From: Liolophura sinensis
Lineage: Eukaryota > Mollusca > Polyplacophora > Chitonida > Chitonidae
DNA length: 64,000 nucleotides
Direction of reading: 5' to 3'
Assembly: GCF_032854445.1 (NCBI RefSeq)
Contig: NC_088307.1
Coordinates: forward strand, 27,816,547-27,880,546
The translations under genes and the position numbers were made by a program. Every line of letters begins with the position of its first letter. Position 1 is the first letter of the stretch. A model generated the notes under the pieces. The model searched no databases. It was not told the DNA's origin and was given only the letters and a program-made list of their open reading frames with translations. This document shows, one piece after another, positions 24,201-36,150 of the stretch.

Positions 24201-27200
24201 GTCAGTTTGGTGTACCTGGATGGTGTGTCTCATCTGATGTCAGTTTGGTGTACCTCTATGGTGTGTCTCATCTGATGTCAGTTTGGTGTACCTGGATGGT
24301 GTGTCTCATCTGATGTCAGATTGATGTACCAGGATAGTGTGACTAATCTCATGTTAGTTTGATGTGACTATGTGAAGTGCAGTTTTTGATATAACCTCAT
24401 GGGGTGTCACGTTTGGTGTCAGTATATTGTAAGTGAGTCCGGTATATTAGTTTGATACACCTGTCCGTCATGTCATGTATGCTGGAATTTTAAGTACTTC
24501 TTAACAAGTGATATGTAGGAAATTTTAGTTCATGTTACTGCATTTCTCTAGCCTGATTCTGCTTAAGCTGTTGTGCTTTGGGGAATGTCATCTAGTACTG
24601 GTTAAGAATAGATAAAATCAAACCCTGACTGAGGGAAATTGGCAAGAGATTACGAGTGACCATTTGCCAACTACCACATCGTCGTCATTGCTCTGGTTTT
24701 ACTCTTTATGCAAGTCTTTTATTGTAATGTACATGGTCCGAACAGAACGAAAGTTTGGGACACCAAATTTAGTGTCATTGACTGAGTGGAGTGTCATGTC
24801 TGCTGCCGGCTTATACTGTGACCGGAGTGGGTGTTTGGTTTAAGTAGATTGTGTCTATGTCTGTATATTGTACCAGATTGGGTGGTATGTTTGGTGCAGT
24901 TGTACTTTGGGTGGGATGTAACGACCATGTCAGTGTACCATGAACAGATGGATGTCATCTAAGGTGTACATAATTATTAATTTATTTACTTATTTATTTA
25001 TTTATTTATTTGAATGGTGTTTTAAGCCATACTCAAGAATATTTCACTTATACGACATCGGTCAGCATTAAGGTGGGAGAAAACCCAGGATTATCCGCAG
25101 GTTTTTGGCAAACCTTCGCGCGTACGGATGTGTAGACACATTGTGCTTGTATTTTCTCTAATAAATAAAAACATTTGCACATTTTTTTCAGGCGACCACC
25201 CATCCGTAAACGACTCAGCACTCATAGATTTTTTAAAGATAATAATCAAGAACTGCAACGTAATGGAGAGGATACTGAGGGATGATGTCGACTCGTCTTG
25301 GGGATTCCTTCAGTCTTTGTGCTTTTGTGCGTCCGTTCTTACAACAATAGGCAAGTATGTCATGACGTAGCACGTGATGAAGAGGATACTTAGGGATAAT
25401 GTCGACTCGTTCCGGGGATTCCTCTAGTCTTTGTGCTTCTGTGCTTCCGTTCTAACAACAATAGGTAAGTATGTCATGACGTACAATGTGATGGAGAGGA
25501 TACTGAGGGATGATGTCGACTTGTCCTGGGGATTCCTCTAGTCTTTGTGCTTTTGTGCGTCCGTTCTTACAACAATAGGTAAGTATGTCATGACGTACAA
25601 TGTGATGGAGAGGATACTGAGGGATAATGTCGACTCGTCCCGGGGATTCCTCTAGTCTTTGTGCTTCTGTGCTTCCGTTCTAACAACAATAGGTAAGTAT
25701 GTCATGACGTAAAACGTGATGGAGAGGATCCTGAGGGATGATGTCGACTCTTCCTGGGGATTCCTCCAGTCTTTGTACTTCTGTGCGTCCGTTCCTACAA
25801 CAATAGGTAAGTATGTCATGACGTACAATGTGATGGAGAGGATACTGAGGGATGATGTCGACTTGTCCTGGGGATTCCTCTAGTCTTTGTGCTTTTCTGC
25901 GTCCGTTCCTACAACAATAGGTAAGTATGTCATGACGTAGCACGTGATGGAGAGGATACTGAGGGATAATGTCGACTCGTCCCGGGGATTCCTCTAGTCT
26001 TTGTGCTTCTGTGCTTCCGTTCTAACAACAATAGGTAAGTATGTCATGACGTAAAACGTAATGGAGAGGATACTGAGGGATGATGTCGACTCTTCCTGGG
26101 GATTCCTCCAGTCTTTGTACTTCTGTGCTTCCGTTCCTACAACAATAGGTAAGTATGTCATGACGTAAAACCTAATGGAGAGGATACTGAGGGATGATGT
26201 CGACTCTTCCTGGGGATTTCTCTAGTCTTTGTGCTTCTGTGCGTCCGTTCTTACAACAATAGGTAAGTCTGTCAAGACGTAGAACGTGATGGAGAGGATA
26301 CTGAGGAATGATGTCGAATCTTCCTGGGGATTCCTTCAGTCTTTGTGCTTCTGTGCGTCCGTTCTTTCAACAATAGGTAATTATGTCATGACGTACAATG
26401 TGATGGAGAGGATACTGAGGGATAATGTCGACTCGCCCCGGGGATTCCTCCAGTTTTTGTGCTTCTGTGCGTCCGTTCTTACAACAATAGGTAAGTATGT
26501 CATGACGTAAAACGTAATGGAGAGGATACTGAGGGATGATGTGGGCTCGTCTTGTGGATTCCTCCAGCCTTTGTACTTCTGTGCTTCCGTTCTTACAACA
26601 ATAGGTAAGTATGTCCTGACGAAGAACTTGATGGAGAGGATACTGAGGGATGCTGTCGACTCGTCTTGGGGATTACTCCAGCCTTTGTACTTCTGTGCTT
26701 CCGTTCTTACAACAATAGGTAAGTATGTCATGACGTAGAACGTGATGGAGAGGATACTGAGGGACGATGTCGACTCGTCTTGGGGATTCTTCAAGCCTGC
26801 GTGCTTCTGTGCTTCCGTTTTTACAACAATAGGTAAGTATGTCATGACGTAGAACCTTTCTGATGAGGATGAGGGTGGAGAATCCTCCAGTCCCTCTGCT
26901 TCTGTGCCTTCGTTCTACATGAGTGATTCAATGTTGTGTGACGTAGACTACATGTAGACAATAAGGCTCAATCTAACATAGTCTATAATATTAATGCATA
27001 TTGTTTAGTGTAATTGTACCCTGCTCATGTCACTGTATATTGTTCAGTGTAATTGTACAGTGCTCGCTGCTACTGTATATTGTGCCTTTACTGTTCATTG
27101 TTACTGTCTGTTGTTCAGTGTACTTGTATCGTGCTCACTCTTACAGTATATTGTACATTGTAATTGTACAGTACTCTCTGTTACTGGATATTGCGCCTTT

Positions 27201-30200
27201 ATACTTCAGTGTTATTGTACTTTACGCAGTATTGCTATTCATTTTGCAGTGTTAAACTATATTGTTCACTGCTACTCTTTGCTATCCAGTGCTGTTGTGT
27301 ATTGTATACCCTCTGTTTGGTCTTTGGCTGTTTGATTAGAAAGTTTACTGTGTGTGTGGAAAAGCAGAAAAAATCTACGGATCGTTTCACTGTCCCTCAG
27401 TAGTCAGTAGGAATTAATTAATTAAGTGTGAGTGTAACGCGATTGAATCCGGTGTAATATTTGGTGTCATGTATTAGTCTAGGGCAATTTCTAGTGTCAT
27501 GTCTGGTGTTATACATGATGCCATGTCTATTGTCATAAGAGGTGTCCATCTTGAATTATGTCTAGCGTCACGTTTGATATCTTGTATGGTGTCTTTAGCG
27601 AACCAGCTTTGTAAATGTGACGGAAGCTACACTGCATTTCTAGTCGAAGTTGCGACATAAAATTCATATGTTTAAGACATTTTGTGTAGTATTGGGAGGG
27701 GGTGGGGGGCTCGGTGGCTCAGTTGGTCAGCGCAGCATAATGACCCAGGAGCCTCTCACCATTGCGGTCGTTGTGAGGTTCAAGTCCAGTTCACGCTGGC
27801 TTCCTTTTCGGCCGTACGTGGGAAGGTCTGCTGATGGTCGTTGGTTTCCCCCTAGCTGTGCCCGGATTCCATCCACCATAGCGCTGGTCGCCGTCGTATA
27901 TGTGAAATATTATTGAATATGGCGTAAAACACAATCAAATAAATAAATAATAATAAATTGTGTAGCATTGGAGGTGCAGCCTGTTAACAGAAAACACAAA
28001 ATACAATAAAGGCTTCTGTCTACCAATTTTGTTTTGCATTTACATTGTTTTGATGCATCAAAGTAACCTTATTTTTATGTATAAAAAGCATTCATATTGA
28101 CGCAAGTGTTAGTTTCTATGAACATCGGGTTGTGGGGATTTATAGCCGTGCACCCCATCACTGACTTCTCTCTAATTGAGCAAAAACAAGGAAATATTTG
28201 AGGTCTGACAATCTACATTAACGTCACAAAAACTTCATAGCTTTATTGGACACGCGGTAATAGCGTGTAAAACTGTTATTGATGTGGATGCTATTCGATT
28301 ACATTTTTGAAGGCTAGAGCGTTTAATAGACAATTCGTCGTACTAAGGATTAAACAGATCACCTGATCATATCAAAGTTTGCTGGCCTGAGGCATTTAGG
28401 TGCAGAAGCGTTTTTTTTTTTTTTACTGCGTACATTTTTCAAATATTACGCCTGGCGATCGTCAATGGTTTTTCGGGGACCTGGCGATCGTCGATGGTTT
28501 TTCGGGGACATGGCGATCGTGGATGGTTTTTCCGGGGCTTGGCGATCGTGGATGCTTTGTCGGGGACCTGGCGATCGTCGATGCATTGCTCAGGATACCC
28601 CATTTCCCTCTATTCGTAACCCTGACCGTCACTGGAAGAAGGCAATAAAACAATCCTCTGACCCTATCCGCTATGGAAACTATGGAATAAAAACTTCTAC
28701 ACAACGACCGCCATCTTCTGAATCATTGAGCCTCTCGTTGACTTGGCGCTATATTGCAGTGTAACAGCGATCCACTGACTGCTAACCAATGAGGTCACAG
28801 ATTTGAATTCAGCAGAAAGTTAGCGGGATCTGTTCGGTTTAACAATGGGTAGGGCTTTGCTAGGCTCGGTTTCTTCACCAATCAGGTAGCCCGCAGTGTC
28901 GTTAAATAAGTAATGCAAAGTATCATGTGTTCGACGTCAAAAAACATTCATGCAAATAAATGAACAAAATTTCCACAGCAATGTTTTCAATTTCTGCTTA
29001 AGGGTACGGCCATCGGGCTCCTGGGACGAGCATGGGAAGGATTGTTTGTGTTTTTTACGCTCTCTTTGGAATTCCTCTCATGGTTCTACTGCTAGACGAA
29101 CTTTCCAAGAAACTCCAAGGTATATATTTAGTGATGGAGGCGGTAAAGTTGTGCAGAGGACGTCCGCGAGCCAATCGTCTGCTCAGCTGTTTCCTGGTTA
29201 TCTCCCTTGGAGTACTTCTCATGTTTATTGTGCCGGCGACTGTATTTTCCCGGGCGGAGGGCTGGTCGTTTGTGGAGGGAGTTTACTTCTGCTTTATCAC
29301 TCTGAGTACGATCGGATTTGGAGACTATCTAGTAGGTAAGAATATCACCATGGCTAACGCCTGGTTTGCCAGAATCTCGTTGGAGGTACGGGATCATAGA
29401 TTAACATTTTCTGTGTTTGTTTGTTTGTTTGTTTGTTTGTTTGTTTTTCACAATGACTAATATTGATCATAGCCTAGCTATATTTAGTCATATATCTCTG
29501 CATTTGATTCTTGTTTTTCTCTATTTAACTTCGTCTTACGGACAATATGAAGGCCAAGCACATAACACAGTACCACATATATCCCTTCTTCTGGTACTTG
29601 ACAAACCTACTGATGTAAATCCTCAGGCCAGCTTGTAAAATCTGGATTTCTACACCTCAATGGTCCATAAACACGCTTTAACCTATTAAAGTTGTCTGGT
29701 TTGGATGGAAAGAAATACCAACATGGTTACAGCAATCCATAGTTGATTCTCGAAATAACGGCCTTTTCACCGTAGGGAGAAAACAATGACCATGATAATC
29801 CAGAAAGACCATGGGGTCAAATGCTGACTCAGTTGGCATCAGCCTGGGAGAGTTCATTCACCGAGCATAATAATAAAATGTTCACAACGTATCACATACG
29901 TCACAACATGGGTGACTAGTCAAGTCAAGCTTCCGGTTGTAGCCATTTATTTCCATGGACAAGTGCTTAGACAGTCTTTGTGTTTAGTTTTGTTAGTATC
30001 TAGTGTGTTTATTAAACACAAATGTATCGTCTGTTACGGCACAGTAGACACTGCTTGCAATGGAAACTAAAACAGGGTGGTACTTGTAGGAATACGGACG
30101 CCTGGGAAGCTCACAGCCTGGTGGATTGAGGTCTATAAGATAGGCATGTTCGTCTGGATGTTGTTTGGACTGGCCTACCTCGCTTTGATTATCAAATCAC

Positions 30201-33200
30201 TTATGCTCTTCATTGATGACTGCATCCATCCTGGTTTTATGGCCACGCGTGTGGATATGGAGGTAAATCACAGTTGTCCACTATGAGATAGTGTACCATA
30301 ACAACAGCAATACGCTCTAATTTACGGCAAATTCGTCAGAATATTCGTCTAACTACATTCAGTCGCATCTACACGGTGCCATTTTACACATATATAAATA
30401 TGTTTTTTAACTGGACCTACAAAAAATGAAATGAAACTAGTCTTCAGCAAGGTTTTGATTTCACACAGAACATTTTCAATCTGAACGTGGGATATTTGTA
30501 AATCTACCAATATCGGCGTGTGGGCTAGCAGCACCAGCTCTCATACTTGGTAAAGCGTGCCTGTATTATCTTAACCCAGTACTTGACACAGTCGATTGCA
30601 GTGGAACAGTACAATGGGTACCAACCACACTCCTCAAGGTTGTCATTCGGGATAATTTGCCCAGTTCTAAGCCACCGTTTACAGGCCATGTACTGGACCT
30701 GCTCTAGTTGTTCGCATCTTTGGAACCCTCACATCTCTACATAAGTATAGGTTTCACTTTGGCATCAAACAGCTTTAAAAAGCTACTCAAGGGCATATCA
30801 CCAATGTACCACATAGTAGGCCTACGAAGTATTTCTGTCAATACACGCTTGGCAGAATCAACAAGAATGGAAGTTGGAGACTAAGTTTAGAAGTAAAAGT
30901 TAATAGTAAATATTTGTAATAACTCATTACCTCCAGAGTGTCGTGTTTTAGTACTCATTTTTCGGAAGCACATAACCTACCACCCCTTCTAAATACAACA
31001 ACTTGTGTTTTAGAAATATTGACACTGAGATCCCATGTTTTACAATAGTCAGGGAGAATACACAACCGGTTCTGGAGGCAAATCGGTGATCTCAGTCGGT
31101 TTTTATACAATGACAATTTACGCCTCTGTGGTTCAGCGGGTTAGAACGCTAGCGCGGCGTAATGACCCAGGAGCCCCTCACTAATGCGGTCGCTGTGAGT
31201 TCAAGTCCAGTTCATGCTGGCTTCCTCTCCGGCCATACGTGGGAAGGTTTTCAGCAAACTGCGGATGGTCGTGGGTTTCCCTCCGGTTTCCTCACACCAT
31301 AATGCTGGTCACCGTCGCATAAGTAAAATATTCCTGAGTACGGCGCAAAACACCAATCAAATAAATAAATAAATACAGAGTATAAATATATATATAATAT
31401 ATATAATAAATAAATAAATAAATGAGAATAATAAAGGGTTTAACACACATCCTTGTCTTACTCCCACTGGGCATAAAAAATCGTTTTGTAAATTCTGCCC
31501 CTCTTCGTGCACATGTTTTCACCTCATTGTAAATTGTTCCCCACTGCGTACACATATTTTCACCTCTTTGTAAATTCTGCCCCACTGGGTACACATGTTT
31601 TCACCTCATTGCAAATTCCTCTGAGTCAATTCCCCAATTCTCCGTTCAATCCATAGCTAGAGGTAAGGAAAGGGAGCTTATTTACATTGACAGAATCAAA
31701 CACTTTCTTATAGTCGACAAAAGCTACATACATACATACAAGTTGCCCCATGCGTTTACATAGAGGTTTCTATATGCATGCATATAGTACGAAAATGTTG
31801 TCGGTTGTGCTATAACCTGTACTAAACCCTGCTTGAGATTCCGATATCAAATGTGAATTATCTGACCGGGTTGTCAACCGCTTGTTAATAATGCTTGTAA
31901 ATATTCTACCTAATATGCTTAGTAGGGCTATCCCCATGTAGTTCCCGGGATCAGTTTTGTCGCCGGTTTTAAATAAAGGGACAAGTATAGCAACTTCCCA
32001 TTCTTCAGGGAATTGACCATTTTGAAAAACATGATTGAACAACTTTATTATGTAGTCGTTTACTACTGTTGGTGCATTTTTGGTAGTATTCTCATAGCAG
32101 ATTATCTATGCCATGTGCTTTATTTGGTTTTAAGTTATGGATGACCTGGTTTAATTCCTCTTCTGGTATAGGGGCATCAAATAGAGCCTTTGTATAATTA
32201 TCGTGTACATAGTTGAAATTTGCGTCTGCTCCACTCAACCAGCCCTCAGCTGTGCTTGATGGCGATCGGAAAAAGTTGGTAAAGCAATCGTACCAACAGT
32301 CGATTGATGTGACCCTGGTTGTTTTTTTTACTCCGTGTATTTTTGATTACACTCCAAAACGTGTTAGAGTCAGTATTTAGCAGCAATTCAGTCAGGTAAT
32401 TCTGATAAGACTGTTGTTTGGAACGAGGTAATTCCTTGTCCTGTTTGCGTATATTACTGTACGCAGAGTAGTTATTGTCGCTTCTGTTTCTTCTGTACAC
32501 TTTCAAAACATATCTAGATTTGCTTTTTAGTGCTCTAAAATCTTTGCCCCACCAACTATTTTTCGAAACGATTTTCACTCTCTGCTGCACTGCCAATAGC
32601 CATCCCTATTCGCCTCTTGACCTGCCACAGAGTTCAGTTTCTCCTGAAATTCGTCTTGGCTGGTTGCCTCCCATTTATAACGTACGGGAGCTTTAATGGT
32701 GACCTTATGAAGATTCTGGTCTGATCTTCATGTCGATTCTAATAGACAGGTGCTTGGATTCAGCCCTATTATCTACTTCAACCTGACTTACACACGTGCG
32801 TACATTCTGGGATATAACACATTAGTCATTCACACTGGTCCCGTTGTAGCATAAATATATGAAGGTGTCAATAGGATCACCAGAATAATCACCATTTAGA
32901 ATTTCTTAGGTTTAAATTTTGCACAATCCAAGAAATGTTTTCCCGAATAAATTAATAGTTGTCTCCTGTGATGCCCTGTGACAGTCTGATGCATCCTCTA
33001 AAATAATGTATTTTAACCTAAAAGCGTTTGTACGGTGCACTGGTTGTCTGTTAACTTTTCCGGCGCTGAAGTCACCCAAAAGTAGGATGGCTGGTTCAGA
33101 ATCTATGTCATTCAAAATATTTGATTGGCGTTTTACACTCAATAACGTTTGTCTCCTAAAAGTTATCATGGCAGCTTGCGCCTTGAGGTGAGACATACAC

Positions 33201-34907
33201 TGAACCCGACGAGGAAAAAAAATACACAGAGAGTGCCTGAAAAGCGGCCTTTCTTGCAGGTGCGTGTCGCAGGCACGCTGTGCACATCATAGTCTGTTAA
33301 ATAGCTACCTCACTCCTCATCAGATTTAGTGCACCACGTCTCAGAAAAACATAGTATGTGATGTCTTGAAATGTAAGTGATAACGTCAGGTTAGCGAATT
33401 CTGTCAGTAGCCCTTCATTGTTCCAAAATATACACTGCCAGTCTGTTCTAACGTGGTTCCTCGACGACAACAAGCTTTCCTCCCCATGTAGCACCCGGGA
33501 CTTGCCCTCCTTCTTTAAACCCCAAGGTTTATCCATCTGTCGGTGTGTCGGATCAGTAGAGACTCCAATATTTCTTTCCTTCGACTAGGGCTTCCATTTT
33601 GTCATCCCAGGGGAGAAACTTGCAAATCAAAGGTCTGTTTTTACTGCTTGGATTTTCTACCTAGTCTGTGCGCCCGAATTGTCACGCTCAGTGCAGGCTT
33701 TGTCAGAAAGCTCATCATTGAGGGTATCTACGATTAACCTCTTATACACAGTAGATAGATTGTCACGACGCGAGTAGGCTTCGAGTTTGTCCAACTCGTC
33801 TCGGAATTCATCTAGACCATCACTTTCCTCTAGTGAGGCTCCCTTTTCGCTTAAATGGTCCACATCGAGGCGATGAAATTCCTGTGTGTTTTTTTTGACG
33901 TACCACAAGCTCTCTTTGACTTCAGACAGTGATACGGACATTGATCTTACTTCGCGTTTCAATTCCGCCGTGTCCCTGGTGATATCTTCTCTAAGTTTCC
34001 GAATTTTCATCTAACACAGTTTTCTGGAAATCACTTGACGAGTTTACGAGGGTCCCGGATTAGCCTCAACATCCCCACGCGAGGTGAGGCCTAGACAGGC
34101 ATAGAGCATGGGTGGATTGTCAACAGGTGGACAAGTGGTTACGTAACAGTCTGGACACAGGTGTATGTTATGCTGACAAAACTTACACCAAGACAACCAA
34201 GTGGCGAAAAGTTAGGACCTACAAAAGATCACCACCTCAGCCTATGCACATGCGCACTATCCATGCCTTATATGTGCCCTTAACATGAACATGTTTTGAT
34301 AATTTCTGTTGTGTTACCTTAAATAGATATACTCCACATCTACAATGACCATACAGGGGAGGGTCTGCCTGCAACCTGCGGATGGTGGTGGGTTTTCCTC
34401 AGGGCTCTGCCCGGTTTCCTCCCATCATAATGCTGGCCGCCGTCGTATAAGTGAAATATTCTTGAGTACGGCGTTAAAACACCAATCAAATAAATAAATA
34501 AATACGATGGGCTTTTAATAGCTACGTGTGATGGAATTGTTTAATGCTGAACTTGTGCTATTGTATCATCTAAATTGGTCTTTTATCTTCTGCAGAGAGA
34601 AATCGAGGAATTGGAGGCCACAATCAAAGTGAAGAGACAGAATTTACAAGAAAGTCAGGCCGATTTGACGCTGCTGAGAAACGGATCAAACGGAGAAAAG
34701 ATTCCCCTCTGTACCCCTTGTTTTCTGCTAGAGCGCCAACGTAGAATGTCAGAGTTGAAAACAACCAATCAGAATGCACCTTCTTTGACAGAAGGCAGAC
34801 AGTCAGAAGAAGTGCATTGGGAGAGACGTCGACCAGCAGAAGTTATTGGCAATGGGAGAATGTGGACAGCCATGTTAAATGAGCAAACACGACTGCAATG
34901 TTTGTAA
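21281..34907 (+). CDS. Two-pore-domain potassium (K2P) channel subunit
   Basis: Five exons are assembled: 21281-21422, 25192-25350, 29003-29335, 30090-30262 and 34596-34907. Phases match (1,1,1,0), giving 372 aa. TM1 is at about 6-25. A cap region follows with C69, the same number as the TWIK-1 inter-subunit cysteine, and an NDS sequon at 54-56. Pore loop 1 ends in the filter TIGYG (99-103), split by an intron. TM2 is at about 111-131 (YALFGIPLMVLLL) and TM3 at about 160-182. Pore loop 2 has the filter TIGFGD (203-208), and TM4 is at about 229-252 (FGLAYLALIIK). The cytoplasmic tail starts with a coiled-coil-like REIEELEATIKVKRQNLQ. Order TM-P-TM-TM-P-TM and both filters are diagnostic of K2P background K+ channels, which act as plasma-membrane dimers. 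The TM4 region resembles the TALK/TASK-2 group, but I do not assign a subfamily. Introns hold large satellites, SINEs and a LINE. The second intron starts with GC rather than GT. Confidence 0.92.
21845..24370. repeat. 38-bp minisatellite, over 60 units, in channel intron 1
   Basis: The unit is close to GTGTGTCTCATCTGATGTCAG followed by TTTGGTGTACCTGGATG. The centre (about 22900-24330) is highly uniform and both flanks are progressively diverged, as expected for an array that grows and homogenises from the middle. Two alternating variants (GTACCTGGATGG and GTACCTGTAAGG, with TCTCATCTG or TTTGATCTG) form higher-order blocks: the stretch near 23080-23460 recurs almost unchanged near 23540-23920. 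Confidence 0.93.
24371..24974. other. Rest of channel intron 1; diverged satellite and unique sequence
   Basis: The first part holds decayed units of the 38-bp satellite (GTTTGGTGTCAG). Afterwards comes unique AT-rich sequence, then weak satellite-like phrases again (GGTGTTTGG, GGTGGTATG) near 24780-24960. I see no exon. Confidence 0.4.
24976..25132 (-). mobile_element. Family A SINE, minus strand, just upstream of channel exon 2
   Basis: TTTATTTATTTATTTATTTG and the reverse-complement core run to CGCGTACGG. The copy ends about 60 bases before exon 2 and so leaves little of the original intron end, but the exon keeps its own TTTTTTTCAG acceptor. Confidence 0.88.
25192..25350 (+). CDS. Channel exon 2: cap helix and first pore loop, GC donor
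   Basis: The acceptor is ATTTTTTTCAG|G. The exon encodes GDHPSVNDS, the cap, and SLCFCASVLTTI plus the first base of the filter glycine. It must be spliced at AATAG|GCAAGT, a GC-type 5' splice site, because reading on gives GKYVMT and then a TAG stop. Exon 3 at 29003 supplies the remaining GG of that codon and YGHRAPGTS. This is the only copy in the local array that has an acceptor. Confidence 0.85.
25260..26860. repeat. 114-bp tandem array duplicating the 3' half of the pore exon and its donor (14 units)
   Basis: Fourteen units are marked by GATACTGAGGGATGATGTCG-type segments, starting near 25272 and recurring about every 114 bases to about 26752. A decayed fifteenth part follows to about 26917. 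Each unit holds about 91 bases matching exon 2 (from VMERILRDD to TTIG) and 23 bases of intron start. The first unit is the real exon. Most later units have the canonical donor AATAG|GTAAGT, and many carry a TAG in place of the Gln codon before SLCF. Later units have no acceptor, so they cannot act as exons by themselves. Confidence 0.9.
27000..27310. repeat. Degenerate repeats of about 40-50 bp in channel intron 2
   Basis: Phrases such as TGTTCAGTGTAATTGTAC and CTGTTACTGTATATTG alternate six or seven times with much divergence. I see no exon or domain. Confidence 0.6.
27704..27955 (+). mobile_element. Family A SINE with shortened head
   Basis: GGGGCTCGGTGGCTCAGTTG leads into GTCAGCGCAGCATAATGACC, so the GCGCTAGC part of the head is deleted. 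Core and AATAAATAAATAAT tail follow. A G-rich run (GGGAGGGGGTGGGGGG) sits directly at its 5' end. Confidence 0.87.
28447..28590. repeat. 29-bp tandem repeat, 5 units
   Basis: CTGGCGATCGTCGATGGTTT plus TTCGGGGAC repeats five times with small changes. It is in channel intron 2, about 410 bases before exon 3. Confidence 0.85.
29414..29444. repeat. (GTTT)n microsatellite
   Basis: Seven units of GTTT lie in the channel intron that follows exon 3. Confidence 0.85.
31121..31376 (+). mobile_element. Family A SINE, full length
   Basis: GCCTCTGTGGTTCAGCGGGT, the B box GAGTTCAAGTCC, the complete core and an AATAAATAAATA tail are all present. AT-rich microsatellite sequence follows to about 31425. It lies in channel intron 4, opposite in orientation to the LINE remains next to it. 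Confidence 0.9.
31490..31615. repeat. Three tandem units of about 42 bp inside the LINE remnant
   Basis: TTTTCACCTC / TTGTAAATTCTGCCCC / CACATG phrases repeat three times. On the minus strand each unit reads like GEVKTCVPSGAEFTK, the segment following the FVDYKK motif of the reverse transcriptase. The LINE copy therefore acquired a local triplication after insertion. Confidence 0.65.
31490..34020 (-). mobile_element. Decayed non-LTR retrotransposon (LINE), minus strand
   Basis: Read on the minus strand, pieces occur in the expected LINE order. First comes a coiled-coil segment with EAYSRRDNL (33657-34010). A stretch with AILLLGDFSAG (32912-33196) resembles the endonuclease domain. Then comes a linker (32246-32596) and reverse transcriptase (31770-32042) with FPEEWEVAILVPLFKTGDK, NYMGIALLSILGRIF and SQAGFSTGYSTTDNIF. 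Further on is FVDYKKVFDS, which matches the first catalytic-Asp motif. Frames are broken by shifts and stops, so it is dead. The motif style fits the I/Jockey/CR1 assemblage; I do not assign a clade. Confidence 0.82.
34354..34505 (+). mobile_element. Family A SINE, head missing
   Basis: It starts at GGGAGGGTCTGCCTGCAACC and has a well-preserved core and AATAAATAAATAC tail. It ends about 90 bases before the last exon of the channel gene. Confidence 0.9.
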
Positions 34908-35996
34908 ACAATGTGAGCTTCTATAACTTTTCTTAGAGTACTAAATATAAAGATCACTTTAGGGCTTACGTGTACAATTCAAGAGTTTGCTGATAACAGA
35001 CTAAGAATCAAATCATTATATAAGTACAGTACAACATCTTGTTGCGGATGTTCAATAGCGTACCCTTCATCTTATGTTTTGTGAGAACTTGTTACGCAAT
35101 GTCACTCTTCGCAGAGAGGACTTAAGGTTTCTACGATTGCGTAATGGCCGTGAAAAGAGATAAATCTTGTCCTTCGTGACGTTTAGTCATGCTTAATGAC
35201 ACATTGTTCGGTTTGTCGTGACACATTGTTCGGTTTGTTCGTGACACATTGTTCGGTTTGTCGTGAAACATTGTCTCGTAGGAAAGGGAAGTTGCTGTTA
35301 CTGTCGTAATATGAAACCTTTTCACGCGCAACATTGTAAATTGTGACACATTCTACCCGTACATTAACACACACTCTTCCGTACCCGGTGGTTACAGAAT
35401 GTGGTATATTATGACACATTGCTTTGGTACAGTCTGACAAATTCACCTGTACGTTGTACTACATTATGCTGTACTGTAGAATACTGTGGTGTATTGTAAC
35501 ACGCTGTGTACATTATGACACATTCCTCTGTACATCGTGACATATTGTGACACAGATTGAGGTGCATTGTGACACGCTGTGCACGTTATGAAACAGTTCT
35601 CCGTTATATTGTGACTTATGATGACAAGGTCTGGCGAGTATTTGTAACACGCTATGTACGTTATTACACATTTCTCTGAACATTGTGACACATTATGACA
35701 CAGTCTGTGGTGTATTGTTAAGCGCTGTGCACGTTATGACACATTTCTTTGTAAACTGTGGCATGGCGACACAGTCTGGGTGCATTGTGTCACGCTGGTT
35801 ACATCTGCACATTGTGACATATTGTGACACAGTCTGAGGTGTACTGTGACACGGTATTAATGATATGACACATTCCTCTGTACATTGTGACATATTCTGC
35901 TGTGTATTGTGAACAGCCTGTGTTGTATTGTGACGCGTATTGTTGGGGATTCTGCCACATTTAAGCAACAAGGTATTCTTCTATACATTATCACGT

Positions 35997-36150
35997 ACGT
36001 GGGAAGGTATGCTAGCTACCTGCGGATGGTTGTGGGTTTTTTCCCCGGACTGTGCCTGGTTTCTACCAGCAAAGGCTGGTCGTTGTTGTATAAGTGAAAT
36101 ATTCTTGAGTACGGCGTAAAACACGAATCAAATAAATAAAAAAATAAACA
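35997..36150 (+). mobile_element. Family A SINE, head missing, within satellite
   Basis: It starts at CGTACGTGGGAAGGTATGC and carries a core with small changes (GGCTGGTCGTTGTTGTATAA). The tail is AATAAATAAAAAAATAAA. Confidence 0.87.

Noticed and set aside
26286-26738. Two-unit open frames in the 114-bp array as alternative pore exons
   Set aside because: Units lack acceptors and many contain TAG, so mutually exclusive exons as in other channel genes are not supported.
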